From: Defluviitaleaceae bacterium
Lineage (GTDB): Bacteria > Bacillota > Clostridia > Lachnospirales > WRAX01
Direction of reading: 5' to 3'
Length of the DNA stretch: 47,935 nt
Assembly (NCBI GenBank): GCA_009784615.1
Contig: WRBJ01000011.1
Location: 1-47,935, forward strand
In this document: positions 1 through 9,165 of the stretch, piece after piece
Numbering within the stretch: the first letter of the stretch is position 1
Layout of the letters: every line of letters starts with the position of its first letter
Translations under genes and position numbers: made by a program
The notes under the pieces: generated by a model
Told to the model about the DNA's origin: nothing
What the model saw: only the letters and a program-made list of their open reading frames with translations
Database searches by the model: none

Positions 1-49
1 ACCTTATGTTTTAAATATATAATAACTAATGATCATGAGTGGTCAGGTG

Positions 50-103
50 GTAATAATGGGTGGGGAGGGGGTGGGGGGGGGGGTGGTGGGGGGTGGGGGG
101 GGT
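50..103. repeat. G-rich low-complexity tract
   Basis: A stretch made almost only of G with a few T and A, containing many runs of three to eleven G, lies just beyond the 3' end of the minus-strand terC gene. On the terC strand it reads as a C-rich, G-poor run. It could fold as a G-quadruplex or i-motif, or act as a C-rich Rho-loading region for the terC transcript. A sequencing or assembly error in homopolymer length is also possible. Nothing else is visible in bases 1-116. Confidence 0.7.
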
Positions 104-116
104 AAGCTAATATTTT

Positions 117-803
117 TTATATACTATTAGTAATAGGTTTTTTGCGGTATATCAGATAGCAAGCAACTGCGGTTGCTGCACCTATTATGATGGCTAGATG
201 TGTCGCAAAATTAAATTGCCATAGGGTAAAAAGCGATTCCAAAAGATGGTCTTCAAAAATCATATTTGCGGCAATATAGCCAAGATAGCCCGTGCAAAGA
301 GCAAATATAATTTTATGGCGGTTGATTAGCTTTATGATTGCCTCAGAACCAATCAACAAAACAGGAACAGAAATTGCAATGCCAATAAATGCCATTAACA
401 AACCCTGTACAGTAATATTGCCCGCAGGGTCGGCAACTATCGCAAGCACAGCAATAACATTATCCAACGACATAGAAATATCAGCGGCTATAATTATAAG
501 CATTGCCCGCCAAAAGCCGCCTTTGTGGCTTTTTTCTTTTTTGTCACCCGTGCGAAACATACCGACGATAACATAAATAAGCATCGCACCGCCAATTAGT
601 CGGATGTGTAACCACGAAATATTAAACAAAAACCCGATAAGAACCATAAATATCAGTTTTAACCCAAGAGAAAGCCATATGCCCCACAACCGTGCAGTAT
701 TGGCTTGCTTTGGGTCAAGGTGACGGGATGCTAAAGCAATAACACCCACATTATCTAACGAAACTATTAGGTTTATTAGGATTATTTGAATTAGTTGATA
801 CAT
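117..803 (-). CDS. TerC family integral membrane protein
   Basis: A 228-residue polytopic membrane protein of the TerC/YjbE family, thought to move or handle metal ions (Mn2+ in several Firmicutes). The two hallmark half-motifs are visible: SLDNV near residue 14 in the first helix and a second SLDNV after AADISM near residue 111, each placing an Asp-Asn pair inside a membrane helix. About seven hydrophobic segments are separated by a charged loop (GDKKEKSHKG). The frame is open further upstream, but the ATG at 803 has a GGAGGTT site five bases before it and starts directly at the first helix, so the longer form is rejected. It is transcribed divergently from dinB. The family call is firm; the substrate is inferred. 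Confidence 0.88.
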   Translation of the reverse strand: MYQLIQIILINLIVSLDNVGVIALASRHLDPKQANTARLWGIWLSLGLKLIFMVLIGFLFNISWLHIRLIGGAMLIYVIVGMFRTGDKKEKSHKGGFWRAMLIIIAADISMSLDNVIAVLAIVADPAGNITVQGLLMAFIGIAISVPVLLIGSEAIIKLINRHKIIFALCTGYLGYIAANMIFEDHLLESLFTLWQFNFATHLAIIIGAATAVACYLIYRKKPITNSI

Positions 804-860
804 TTTAACCTCCAAAGACAGGCATACAAAAATATATGCAAGGCTTGTCGTAAATATATC

Positions 861-889
861 TTGAAATAAAATGGAATGTATTGTATAAT
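861..889 (+). promoter_or_regulatory. Sigma-A promoter of dinB, likely leaderless
   Basis: TTGAAA (861-866) and TATAAT (884-889) are separated by 17 bases. Transcription would start near 895-897, that is, at the ATG of dinB at 897. The mRNA would then have no 5' leader, which fits the absence of a Shine-Dalgarno sequence. Confidence 0.75.
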
Positions 890-896
890 GTTTTAT

Positions 897-2075
897 ATGC
901 GAAGAATTATTCACGTAGATATGGATGAATTTTTTGCGGCGGTAGAAGTACGGGATAATCCTGCACTTCTAGGCAAGCCGCTTATAATAGGAGCAATGCC
1001 CGGCGAACGTGGCGTGGTTTCGACCTGCTCTTATGAAGCTCGCAAATATGGCGTGCGTTCGGCAATGCCTATTTCGCAGGCGTACAAACTTTGCCCGCAA
1101 GGTATTTATATGTATGGCAATTTTCATAAATACGCCCAAGCATCCCGTGAGGTTGCTAAAATTTGGGAAAATTACACAGATATGTTGCAATATGTGTCTA
1201 TCGACGAGGCGTTTTTGGATGTAACACATTCGGCTCATCTTTTTGGCGGTGCAATAGAAATTGCCAAACAAATAAAGGCTAGGACATTGGCAGACGTTGG
1301 TCTTACTTGCTCTGTTGGCATAGGCTATAGCAAAACATCAGCAAAAATTGCATCTGAAGAAAAAAAGCCCGATGGTTTGTTCGAGATTTTAGACGTGGCG
1401 GCGTGGCAAGCCTTGGTGTCTAACCGTGGTGTGCGAACAATTTATGGCGTTGGTACGCAAACAGCGGCAAAATTGGAACATCACGGCATTAAAACTGTGC
1501 GAGATATAATAGACTTTCGCATACGTGTAGAGCAAATCCTTGGCAAATACGGACACGAAATTGTACAAATGGCACAAGGTATTGACGAAAGGCGTGTAAA
1601 AGGCGACACACCAGCAAAATCTATTGGCAAAGAACATACCTTCCAAAAAGATATTGGCGATTTTAATATTCTGCGGGACACAATGGTGCTTATAGCCAAA
1701 AAGTTGGCTTACAAACTGCAAAGCAAGGCATTGTATGCAAAGACGGTTACGTTAAAAATTACCTATGCTGGTATGAAGCGCAACACCCGACACGATAGCG
1801 GCGATTATACCAACCACCCGCTGGAGATTTACGAACGTGCGGCAAAGCTACTAGAAAAAGTGCCGCATCAACCCGCAAGGCTCGTCGGCATTAGTGTAAG
1901 TGGTTTTTCCGACCATATGGGCGAACAGTTAAATTTGTTCGAGGTTACAAAATCGCCCCGCCCAGAGCGGTTTTTACAAACGGTATTTAATTTACAATAT
2001 AAATACGGTCTTGACAAAATCAAGACTGCCAGAGAATTGCTGGCACAAAATAACCTTAAAGGAGAATGGTATTAA
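897..2075 (+). CDS. dinB: DNA polymerase IV (Y family)
   Basis: Error-prone translesion polymerase of the DinB family, 392 residues, which bypasses damaged template bases. The N-terminus MRRIIHVDMDEFFAAVE carries the metal-binding Asp residues (D8, D10) and the steric-gate Phe region. SIDEAFLD near residue 105 supplies the other catalytic Asp/Glu pair. SYEARKYGVRSAMP, a helix-hairpin-helix thumb around GVRTIYGVGTQTAAKL and a little-finger domain follow. The C-terminus holds QLNLF, which resembles a beta-clamp binding peptide. ATG 897 is preferred over ATG 876 because the promoter -10 box lies at 884-889, so a start at 876 would precede the transcript. trxB begins one base after its stop, so the genes through selB probably share this promoter. 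Confidence 0.95.
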   Translation: MRRIIHVDMDEFFAAVEVRDNPALLGKPLIIGAMPGERGVVSTCSYEARKYGVRSAMPISQAYKLCPQGIYMYGNFHKYAQASREVAKIWENYTDMLQYVSIDEAFLDVTHSAHLFGGAIEIAKQIKARTLADVGLTCSVGIGYSKTSAKIASEEKKPDGLFEILDVAAWQALVSNRGVRTIYGVGTQTAAKLEHHGIKTVRDIIDFRIRVEQILGKYGHEIVQMAQGIDERRVKGDTPAKSIGKEHTFQKDIGDFNILRDTMVLIAKKLAYKLQSKALYAKTVTLKITYAGMKRNTRHDSGDYTNHPLEIYERAAKLLEKVPHQPARLVGISVSGFSDHMGEQLNLFEVTKSPRPERFLQTVFNLQYKYGLDKIKTARELLAQNNLKGEWY

Positions 2076-2076
2076 A

Positions 2077-3015
2077 ATGAGTGAAAAAATTTATGATGTT
2101 ATTATCATCGGTGGCGGTCCTGCGGGGCTTGCGGCGGCACTTTATTCAGGACGTGCAAGAATGGACACGCTTTTGATTGAAAAATTGACCGAAGGCGGTC
2201 AAATTGTTACAACAGACGAGCTAGAAAACTATCCCGGCAGCATCGAACACGACACGGGTCCGAAGCTAGTAGAGCGTATGGTAGCGCAAGCGGCTAAATT
2301 TGGCACAGTAACGGTAAAAGAAAAGGTAACCGAAGTATCACTTGAAGGCGATATTAAGGTGGTTACAACCGCTAATAATGTGTACAAATCCAAAACAATC
2401 ATCATTGCAACAGGCGCAAACCCACGCCCAATAGGTTGCCCAGGCGAAAAACGCCTTACAGGTCTTGGCGTTAGCTATTGTGCAACCTGCGACGGTGCTT
2501 TTTTTGAAGATTTGGACATTTACGTGGTTGGCGGCGGCGATTCTGCTGTTGAAGAAGCGTTGTTTCTTACCCGTTTTGGTCGCAAGGTAACCATTATACA
2601 CAGACGCGACGAGCTTCGTGCGGCAAAATACCTTCAAGAAAAAGCACTTAACCACGAAAAAATCGAGTTTATTTGGAATGCCACAGTTGCCGAAATTAAA
2701 GGCGGTGATATGGTAGAATCTATGATTATCGAAGATACCCAAACAGGCGAAAAACGTGAAATTGTAGCAAATGAAGAAGATGGCACGTTCGGTATTTTCG
2801 TTTTTGTTGGGCTTGTGCCAAACAGCGACCTTTTTGCGGGTGTAATTGATATGGAAGGTGGATACATCGTAACTAATGATAATATGGAAACAAATGTAAA
2901 AGGTGTTTTTGCGGCGGGCGACATTCGTGTTAAAACCCTGCGCCAAGTGGTAACGGCGGCGGCAGATGGCGCAATTGCAGCAATTATGGCAGACCGCTAT
3001 ATTTCAGGACACTAA
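2077..3015 (+). CDS. trxB: Thioredoxin-disulfide reductase
   Basis: FAD/NADPH-dependent reductase that keeps thioredoxin reduced; 312 residues, the normal low-molecular-weight bacterial length. It has the N-terminal FAD-binding GGGPAG at residues 12-17, the redox pair CATC (Cys135, Cys138), a second dinucleotide site VGGGDSAVEEA, and the C-terminal FAD motif GVFAAGDIR. The ATG at 2077 is one base beyond the dinB stop; AAAGGAG at 2058-2064 inside the end of dinB serves as ribosome site with a rather long spacing. The upstream in-frame extension overlaps dinB and is rejected. Placement before selA-selB fits a role in providing reducing power for selenium metabolism, but that link is inferred. 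There is no in-frame UGA, so it is an ordinary cysteine enzyme. Confidence 0.96.
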   Translation: MSEKIYDVIIIGGGPAGLAAALYSGRARMDTLLIEKLTEGGQIVTTDELENYPGSIEHDTGPKLVERMVAQAAKFGTVTVKEKVTEVSLEGDIKVVTTANNVYKSKTIIIATGANPRPIGCPGEKRLTGLGVSYCATCDGAFFEDLDIYVVGGGDSAVEEALFLTRFGRKVTIIHRRDELRAAKYLQEKALNHEKIEFIWNATVAEIKGGDMVESMIIEDTQTGEKREIVANEEDGTFGIFVFVGLVPNSDLFAGVIDMEGGYIVTNDNMETNVKGVFAAGDIRVKTLRQVVTAAADGAIAAIMADRYISGH

Positions 3016-3018
3016 AAT

Positions 3019-4386
3019 ATGGACATAAACAATATTTTGCGTAGCTTGCCCAAGATGGATGTCATCTTGGGCGACTCTCGCCTTGGTTTAATTGGTGCAA
3101 AGTCACTTTTGCGGCTTGCTACACAAGTTTTGGATGATATTAGAGAAAAGACTTTAAATGGTGAAATCACAGAGATTCCTTTATTTGACGATATAATAAA
3201 CAAAATTTTGCAGGCGCACAAAGCGTCTTTTTCTCGTGTAATAAATGCAACGGGGGTTGTTTTGCATACAAATTTGGGTCGTGCACCAATGGCAAAAGCC
3301 GCTGTACAGGCAGCATTAGATGTTGCCGAGTGCTATACAGACTTAGAATACGATTTGGCTACAGGCAAGCGGGGTAGTCGTCTAAAAGGATTAGACCAGT
3401 TGCTTTGCACAATAACGGGCGCAGAAGCAGGGCTTGCAGTAAACAACAATGCGGCGGCGGTTTTGCTCACCCTTTCAGCATTATGCGCAGGACGTGAAGT
3501 GATAGTTTCACGTGGAGAGCTGGTCGAAATTGGCGGTGCTTTCCGTGTGCCGGAGGTTATATCGCAAGGCGGCGCAATTTTGCGAGAGGTAGGTACAACA
3601 AATTGCACACGCCTTTCAGATTATGAAAAGGCAATAAACCCAAACACAGCGGCAATTATTAAAATACACACTTCTAATTATAAGGTCGTAGGGTATACAC
3701 AAGAAGTCGATATTTCGGAGCTTTCACACCTTGCTATGGACCATAACATACCTCTAATATACGACCTTGGCGGCGGCTCTTTGGTGCAAGTTTCAAACAA
3801 AGAAACAACAGTTCAACAAGTTATTGGCTTAGGGGCAGATGATATTGTGTGCTTTAGCGGTGATAAACTTTTAGGTGGTCCGCAAGCAGGTATTATTGTT
3901 GGCAAGAAAAATTTAATAGAAAAAATCCGTAAACATCCATTATACAGGGCTTTGCGTATGGATAAAATGTCACTGGCGGCATTATGCGCCACATTATCAT
4001 TATACGAAGATGAAGAAAAGGCAAAACGAGAAATTCCTATTTTGGCGATGCTGACAACGCCTTTGGAGGATTTAAAGGCAAAGGCAGAACGATTATTGGC
4101 AATGTTGCCCAGTGAAAATGGTGCAACCATAGAACCCTGTGAAAGCCAAGCGGGCGGTGGCTCTTTACCCGAAGAAAACTTCCAATCTTACGCCATCACC
4201 ATAGAGGAGAGCTTTGCTCGACCGTTATTTAAATTAGAAAAACTACTTCGTGATAATAAACCCCCAATAATAACACGCATATACAAAGAAAAATTGCTAC
4301 TAGATGTGCGAACCATAAACGAAGCCGATTTTAGCGAGATTGCTCACGCATTCGCAAAAATCTTTAATATGGAAGGTAAAGTATGA
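3019..4386 (+). CDS. selA: L-seryl-tRNA(Sec) selenium transferase
   Basis: PLP enzyme converting Ser-tRNA(Sec) to Sec-tRNA(Sec) with selenophosphate; 455 residues, close to the family length. Visible motifs are [15 protein letters not shown] near residue 76, the NNNAAAVLL loop, and [13 protein letters not shown], where Lys283 is the expected PLP lysine. It begins three bases after the trxB stop and overlaps selB by four bases (ATGA), so SelA and SelB are almost certainly co-translated. Neither selD (selenophosphate synthetase) nor selC (tRNA-Sec) is in the window; both must be encoded elsewhere if the pathway is complete. Confidence 0.96.
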   Translation: MDINNILRSLPKMDVILGDSRLGLIGAKSLLRLATQVLDDIREKTLNGEITEIPLFDDIINKILQAHKASFSRVINATGVVLHTNLGRAPMAKAAVQAALDVAECYTDLEYDLATGKRGSRLKGLDQLLCTITGAEAGLAVNNNAAAVLLTLSALCAGREVIVSRGELVEIGGAFRVPEVISQGGAILREVGTTNCTRLSDYEKAINPNTAAIIKIHTSNYKVVGYTQEVDISELSHLAMDHNIPLIYDLGGGSLVQVSNKETTVQQVIGLGADDIVCFSGDKLLGGPQAGIIVGKKNLIEKIRKHPLYRALRMDKMSLAALCATLSLYEDEEKAKREIPILAMLTTPLEDLKAKAERLLAMLPSENGATIEPCESQAGGGSLPEENFQSYAITIEESFARPLFKLEKLLRDNKPPIITRIYKEKLLLDVRTINEADFSEIAHAFAKIFNMEGKV

Positions 4387-6311
4387 ACAACGCAATTATA
4401 GGAACAGCAGGACATGTAGACCACGGAAAGACTGCGTTAATACGGGCTTTAACAGGCATAGAAACCGACCGCCTAAAAGAGGAAAAAAAACGAGGCATAA
4501 CCATAGAACTTGGTTTTGCCTATTTAACATTGCCGAATGGCGAAAAAGCAGGTATTGTTGACGTGCCAGGACACGAAAAATTTGTACGCAATATGCTTTC
4601 AGGTGCTGGCAGTATAGACCTTGCAATGCTGGTAATAGCCGCAGACGAGGGCATTATGCCCCAAACACGTGAACATCTTGCAATCCTTAATATGTTGGGC
4701 ATACAGCGTGGTTTGGTCGTGCTTAATAAGGCAGATTTGGTTGACGGCGAATGGTTGGATATGGTTATGCTTGACATTGAAGATGAGCTTGCAGGAAGTT
4801 TTTTAGAAGGTTGTGATATAATCCCTGTTTCAGCGATAACAGGGCAGGGTGTTGATACATTGCGTAGTAAAATTTTTGATATGTTAAGCGTGGCACCTGC
4901 TAAAAAAACAAACTCCCCTTTTAGAATGCCAATTGACCGTGTATTTACTATGGATGGCTTTGGTACGGTTGCCACAGGTACGCTTATAGAGGGAACATTG
5001 TCGTTGGGTGATGATGTACAAATTTATCCCGCAGGGCTTATGACGAAAGCTAGGCGCATACAAGTACACGGTGGCGAGGTTGTAGCCGCTGTGGCAGGGC
5101 AACGTGTTGCCGTTAATTTGGCAGGGCTAAAGGTGGCAGATTTGCAACGTGGCTTTTGGGCGGCACAGGCAAATTCGCTTGAAAATTCCACGCTTGTAGA
5201 TGTTGTGGTCGAGATTGATAAAAATATGGAACGTGAGATAAAAAACAATTCAAGACTACATCTGCACTATGGTGCGGGCGATGTGCTGTGTAATATTTTG
5301 CTTACAGATGAAAGAAAAATGTTACAGGCTGGTGAACGTGCTTATGCGCAATTACGCCTTGCAGAACCTATCGCCGCCCGCATTTACGACCGTTTTGTAC
5401 TAAGGTTTTATTCGCCTATAGAAACGGTCGGAGGCGGTATTATTTTAGACCCTGTTGCAAAACATTCACGCCGTAAAGCAAAAGATACGCCGCAAACACC
5501 TGTTTCGCAGCGTTTGGCAGTGATGGAAAACGGTAGTCTTGCAGAAAAGATAGAAGTAATTTTTGCGCACCGCTCCCCAGAATTTCCAAAAATATCAGAA
5601 ATTGCCGCCCGATATTTTAGTGATTACGAAGATTTTGATTATCAAAAAAATCAATTAATCTTATCAAAAAAATTAATAAAGTTAGACGAACATATTGTAC
5701 ACGCCGATTATTTACAATTTTTGGGTGAAAAGGCTCGTGGTCTGCTAAAACGCTACCATATAGCAAATCCGCTCCACGAAGGTATGGCGGCAAAAGAGCT
5801 ATCGTCACGAATTTTGCCAAAACTCGCACAAGGCTTGGCAATGGACGTATTTACGGCACTTTCGGATTGTGGTTTTATCAGACAAAATGGGCAAATAATA
5901 GCCGATATTGATTTTAAGCCGACATTTAGCGAAACCCACGCAAAAATCGAGCAAGAGTTATTGAAAATGTACGCTGATGGTGGTTTTTCCCCGTCTGATT
6001 TTAAAGAGGTCGCCGATAAATATTCGCAAGGTCAAGCAAAGGATAAAAAAGCGTTTGAACAGACTTTTGCTGCTATGCTTTCGCAAGGAAAGCTAATTGC
6101 AATTACACCACAAATCCATTTGCATAACGAGCATTGCGATGCCGCTTTGGCAATATTTAAAGAAATGGCGGCACAAGGTGGCGAGGTGCTGACAAAAGAT
6201 TTTCGTGATAAACTTGACACCAGCCGCAAATTTGCTATGGCTATCTTAGAATATTTTGATAAGAAGGGGATTACTAAAATGGTCGGCGAAGGACGGATTT
6301 TGCGGGGTTAG
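4383..6311 (+). CDS. selB: Selenocysteine-specific elongation factor SelB
   Basis: GTPase that carries Sec-tRNA(Sec) to UGA codons marked by a SECIS RNA hairpin; 642 residues, normal for the family. The G domain opens the protein: GHVDHGKT (G1, residues 10-17), [17 protein letters not shown] (G3) and NKAD (G4). Beta-barrel domains II and III follow, and the region from about residue 380 to the end is the winged-helix array that binds SECIS RNA. It overlaps the selA stop by four bases. Its presence implies that the organism makes selenoproteins, though none of the genes in this window shows an in-frame UGA within a conserved domain. Confidence 0.96.
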   Translation: MNNAIIGTAGHVDHGKTALIRALTGIETDRLKEEKKRGITIELGFAYLTLPNGEKAGIVDVPGHEKFVRNMLSGAGSIDLAMLVIAADEGIMPQTREHLAILNMLGIQRGLVVLNKADLVDGEWLDMVMLDIEDELAGSFLEGCDIIPVSAITGQGVDTLRSKIFDMLSVAPAKKTNSPFRMPIDRVFTMDGFGTVATGTLIEGTLSLGDDVQIYPAGLMTKARRIQVHGGEVVAAVAGQRVAVNLAGLKVADLQRGFWAAQANSLENSTLVDVVVEIDKNMEREIKNNSRLHLHYGAGDVLCNILLTDERKMLQAGERAYAQLRLAEPIAARIYDRFVLRFYSPIETVGGGIILDPVAKHSRRKAKDTPQTPVSQRLAVMENGSLAEKIEVIFAHRSPEFPKISEIAARYFSDYEDFDYQKNQLILSKKLIKLDEHIVHADYLQFLGEKARGLLKRYHIANPLHEGMAAKELSSRILPKLAQGLAMDVFTALSDCGFIRQNGQIIADIDFKPTFSETHAKIEQELLKMYADGGFSPSDFKEVADKYSQGQAKDKKAFEQTFAAMLSQGKLIAITPQIHLHNEHCDAALAIFKEMAAQGGEVLTKDFRDKLDTSRKFAMAILEYFDKKGITKMVGEGRILRG

Positions 6312-6327
6312 GTATGAAAAGATGAGA

Positions 6328-6356
6328 TTGTTTGTTATTTGAAAATGTGGTATAAT
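6328..6356 (+). promoter_or_regulatory. Sigma-A promoter of the dus unit
   Basis: TTGTTT (6328-6333), 17-base spacer, TATAAT (6351-6356). It lies in the short gap after selB and gives a leader of only about eleven bases before the ATG at 6374, much of it being the ribosome site. Confidence 0.7.
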
Positions 6357-6373
6357 CTAAGGTGGAGCTTGAT

Positions 6374-7345
6374 ATGAAAATTGGGGATATAGAGCTAAAA
6401 TCTAAAGTTGTGCTTGCGCCATTGGCAGGCGTTAGCGATTTGGTTTTTAGGCGCATTTGCAGAGAATTTGGTGCAGGGTTAGTAACGACCGAAATGGTGT
6501 CGGCAAAAGCTATTATGCACGGTAATGCGGCTACGCAACTGTTGTTGCGAAATGATGACGATGACCGACCAACGGCTATACAGCTTTTTGGTAGCGAGCC
6601 TGACGTTATGGCGGAAGCGGCTCGTTTTTTGGATGCTAACTTTGATTTTGAGATTATTGATATAAATATGGGTTGCCCTGCTCCAAAAATTGTTAAAAAC
6701 GGTGATGGTTCGGCATTAATGAAAGACCCGCAATTGGCAGGGCGCATTGTATCGGCGGTTGTAGCGGCAACAAAAAAGCCCGTTACGGCAAAAATCCGTT
6801 TAGGGTGGGATTGTAATAGCATAAACTGCGTAGAAATAGCTAAAATTGTTGAAGCAAATGGCGTTTCGGGGATTACGGTACACGGCAGGACAAGAAGCCA
6901 GATGTATAACGGTCTTGCGTGTTGGGATGGCATAAAGAGCGTGAAAGACGCTGTAAAAGTGCCTGTAACAGGCAATGGCGATGTGTCAGAACCCGAACAG
7001 GCAAAGAAATTGATGGAGCATAGCAGTGTTGATTGTTTGATGGTCGGCAGGGCAAGTTTTGGTAACCCTTGGGTGTTTAAACGTATAAGCCACTATCTAG
7101 CGACAGGTGAGATTTTATCAAAACCAACAGCAAAAGAGCGTATTGATATGGCATTGCATCACGCAAAGGAAGCTATTGCCCACGATGGCGAAAAGGTTGC
7201 ATTGCGTGAAATGCGCAAGCATATTGCGTGGTACATTAAGGGTATACATAATGCAACGCAAGCTAAGGTTGCGGTTAATAATGCTAAGAGTTTTGAGGAA
7301 GTGGAGGGTATTTTGAATGAGTTACGGCTTGCGGATTGCGAATGA
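6374..7345 (+). CDS. dusB: tRNA-dihydrouridine synthase (DusB-like)
   Basis: Flavoprotein that reduces uridines in the tRNA D-loop; 323 residues. It begins with KVVLAPLAGVSDLVFRRICREFGAG, has TEMVSAKA, the FMN-barrel segment DINMGCPAPKIVKNGDGSALM containing the active-site Cys near residue 99, and ITVHGRTR followed by GNGDV. The open frame starts at GTG 6362, but ATG 6374 has GGTGGAG six bases upstream and is the better start; the predicted transcript start also falls close to 6363. Its 3' end overlaps the next gene by 29 bases. The family is certain. The DusB subtype rests on similarity to the Firmicutes enzymes that sit next to greA-lysS, an arrangement seen again here. Confidence 0.93.
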   Translation: MKIGDIELKSKVVLAPLAGVSDLVFRRICREFGAGLVTTEMVSAKAIMHGNAATQLLLRNDDDDRPTAIQLFGSEPDVMAEAARFLDANFDFEIIDINMGCPAPKIVKNGDGSALMKDPQLAGRIVSAVVAATKKPVTAKIRLGWDCNSINCVEIAKIVEANGVSGITVHGRTRSQMYNGLACWDGIKSVKDAVKVPVTGNGDVSEPEQAKKLMEHSSVDCLMVGRASFGNPWVFKRISHYLATGEILSKPTAKERIDMALHHAKEAIAHDGEKVALREMRKHIAWYIKGIHNATQAKVAVNNAKSFEEVEGILNELRLADCE

Positions 7346-7823
7346 TGAGTTGGTTTTGCGTAGTGCGGTTATGGAAGATGCGGCACAATTGGGTAAATGG
7401 TGGCGTGATGGTGATGTTATGGCACACGCTGGGTTTCCTAATGGGTTTGATATTGAGGACGAGGACATTGCGGCACAAATAGAGCGTGGTGACGGACGTT
7501 TGATTGTTGAAATAAGTGGTAAGCCTGTTGGAGAGATGAGTTATAGGGATATTGGTGAAAATGCGGCAGAGATTGGCATTAAAATTTGCGATAAAACGGC
7601 ACGAGGCAAGGGTTATGGTACAAAATTTTTGCAGATGTTGATTGGATGGTTGTTTGATAATGGTTTTGAAAGAATTGCGCTTGATACAAATGTGAAAAAT
7701 ATTGTGGCGCAAAGGACTTATGAAGGTTTGGGTTTTAAAAAGGTGCGTACGAATATTGATGCTTGGAAAGACCAATTGGGTGTTTTGCAAAGCTCTATTG
7801 ATTATGAATTGATAAAAAGGTGA
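7317..7823 (+). CDS. GNAT family N-acetyltransferase
   Basis: A 168-residue acetyltransferase of the RimJ/RimL/AacA4-like GNAT type. Visible features are LRSAVMEDAAQLGKWW at the N-terminus, the EIGIKICDKTARGKGYGTKFL stretch holding the acetyl-CoA pyrophosphate loop (RGKGYG near residue 100), and NIVAQRTYEGLGFKKV, the classic C-terminal GNAT segment. The ATG at 7317 lies inside the 3' end of dus, with GGAGGG upstream, so the two are translationally linked. The substrate cannot be read from the sequence; small molecules such as aminoglycosides and protein N-termini are both used by relatives. Confidence 0.85.
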   Translation: MSYGLRIANDELVLRSAVMEDAAQLGKWWRDGDVMAHAGFPNGFDIEDEDIAAQIERGDGRLIVEISGKPVGEMSYRDIGENAAEIGIKICDKTARGKGYGTKFLQMLIGWLFDNGFERIALDTNVKNIVAQRTYEGLGFKKVRTNIDAWKDQLGVLQSSIDYELIKR

Positions 7824-7828
7824 TTGGG

Positions 7829-8590
7829 ATGGATTTGGTATTTAAAAAACCTAGTTTGGAATATGTTGTAGATGGCATTATGTTGTTTCAAACCGATAAC
7901 ACGGCAGAGTTTTGGAGTGAGTCGCTGTTTACCTTTTTTTCTCAGATTGATAAGGATAGTTTTAAATTGCTTGACAAAAAGGCTAAGCGAGATTGTTTGT
8001 TTGAGATAATGGGAGCGGTTTGGGATGAAAATGCGGTGATTATTGACGAGAAGCTATCAGCGTATAATGCTCATTGGTTGTCGAATAAATCGCAGATTGA
8101 GGCGGCTTTTAGTGATGCTTTTGGTATTGATTGCGGCGGTATTTTGAACGATATGACAGGGTTTATTACTCTTAACCCAATCGAACCAAGATGGTTGGCA
8201 GACAATTGTTTTGATGTGTTTTATTTAAATAGCCATCGAGGAGCTTTGGGGGTTGCTTTGCACGAAATTACGCATTTTGTATGGTTTTATGTATGGCAAA
8301 AGTATTTTAAGGATGATGCAAGCGAATATGAAACACCGCATTTGAAATGGGTTTTTAGTGAAATGGTTGTTGATGTAATAATGCGTGGGGACGAACGATT
8401 GAGCGAGTTAAACCCCTATTTTAAAGACGGTTGTGCTTACAGTTATTTTTATACGACGATAGTTGAAGGCGAGCTTATTATGACGACTTTATTTGATATG
8501 TATAAAAGATTGGGAATAAAGGATTTTATGGAGCAGGGTTATGCATATTGTGTGCGATACGAAAAGGAAATTAGAACACAGATGGCGTAA
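7829..8590 (+). CDS. Putative zinc metalloprotease-like protein (HEITH)
   Basis: A 253-residue protein that I do not recognise as a named family. Its clear feature is HEITH at residues 145-149 (ALHEITHFVWFY), the HExxH zinc-binding pattern, followed about 29 residues later by SEMVVDV, where Glu178 could be the third ligand of a gluzincin-type site. There is no signal peptide or membrane helix, so it should be cytoplasmic. The frame opens at GTG 7820 overlapping the acetyltransferase stop, but ATG 7829 has AAGGTGAT at good distance and is preferred. It is the last gene of the dus-acetyltransferase unit. Enzyme activity is inferred from the motif alone. Confidence 0.6.
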   Translation: MDLVFKKPSLEYVVDGIMLFQTDNTAEFWSESLFTFFSQIDKDSFKLLDKKAKRDCLFEIMGAVWDENAVIIDEKLSAYNAHWLSNKSQIEAAFSDAFGIDCGGILNDMTGFITLNPIEPRWLADNCFDVFYLNSHRGALGVALHEITHFVWFYVWQKYFKDDASEYETPHLKWVFSEMVVDVIMRGDERLSELNPYFKDGCAYSYFYTTIVEGELIMTTLFDMYKRLGIKDFMEQGYAYCVRYEKEIRTQMA

Positions 8591-8598
8591 TTTTGTGC

Positions 8599-8627
8599 TT
8601 GACAGGGTATTATAATTTGGTTATACT
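8599..8627 (+). promoter_or_regulatory. Sigma-A promoter of greA-lysS
   Basis: TTGACA (8599-8604), 17-base spacer, TATACT (8622-8627), just after the HEITH gene. It gives a leader of roughly 30 bases with GGAGGG at 8651-8656 before the UUG start of greA. Confidence 0.8.
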
Positions 8628-8662
8628 ATACAGATTATGATTGTAATTTTGGAGGGATTGTT

Positions 8663-9136
8663 TTGGAAAACAAGAAATATGTGTTGACATATGATGGTGT
8701 GCGTGAGCTTGAGGAAGAATTAAAATTGTTGAAGGGTAGCGGGCGTAAAGATATTGCGCAAAAGATTAAGGAAGCCCGCGGACAAGGCGATTTAAGCGAA
8801 AATGCCGAATATGATGCGGCGAAAGACGAGCAGGCTCGTATGGAACAACGCATTGTTGTGATTGAAAAAATGTTGCGCAATGCGGATGTTATTGACGAGG
8901 ATGATGTCGATGGTGAAAGCGTGCATCTTGGTAGCAAGGTAACGCTTTTTGACGTGGAGTTTGAGGAAGAAATTACCTATCATATTGTTGGTTCGGCGGA
9001 AGCTAATCCTGAAAAATTACGTATTTCTAACGAATCGCCGCTTGGTCGTGGTCTTTTGGGACAAAAAGTTGGGGCAGATGTTGATGTTGATGCCCCTGCG
9101 GGTATAATTAAGTATAAAGTGCTGGCAATATCGTAG
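8663..9136 (+). CDS. greA: Transcription elongation factor GreA
   Basis: Rescues backtracked RNA polymerase by stimulating transcript cleavage in its secondary channel; 157 residues, the standard length. The N-terminal coiled coil runs to about residue 75 and ends its hairpin with GDLSENAEYDAAKDEQ, which carries the acidic tip residues. The C-terminal FKBP-like domain includes VTLFDVE and the signature ESPLGRGLLGQKVG. Translation starts at UUG 8663, six bases after GGAGGG; no in-frame AUG gives the family N-terminus. It is followed by lysS after 29 bases, a common Firmicutes pairing. Confidence 0.96.
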   Translation: MENKKYVLTYDGVRELEEELKLLKGSGRKDIAQKIKEARGQGDLSENAEYDAAKDEQARMEQRIVVIEKMLRNADVIDEDDVDGESVHLGSKVTLFDVEFEEEITYHIVGSAEANPEKLRISNESPLGRGLLGQKVGADVDVDAPAGIIKYKVLAIS

Positions 9137-9165
9137 ATAGTGGAATTGGAAATGAGGAGTTTTAA

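Noticed and set aside
876-896. Upstream ATG extension of dinB
   Set aside because: It overlaps the promoter -10 box, and the conserved protein begins with MRRIIHVDMDEFF at 897.
2338-2946. 202-codon open frame on the minus strand inside trxB
   Set aside because: Shadow frame of a well-conserved gene on the other strand, without ribosome site or recognisable domain.
9137-9165. T-box leader before lysS
   Set aside because: Only 29 bases separate greA and lysS, too short for a T-box.
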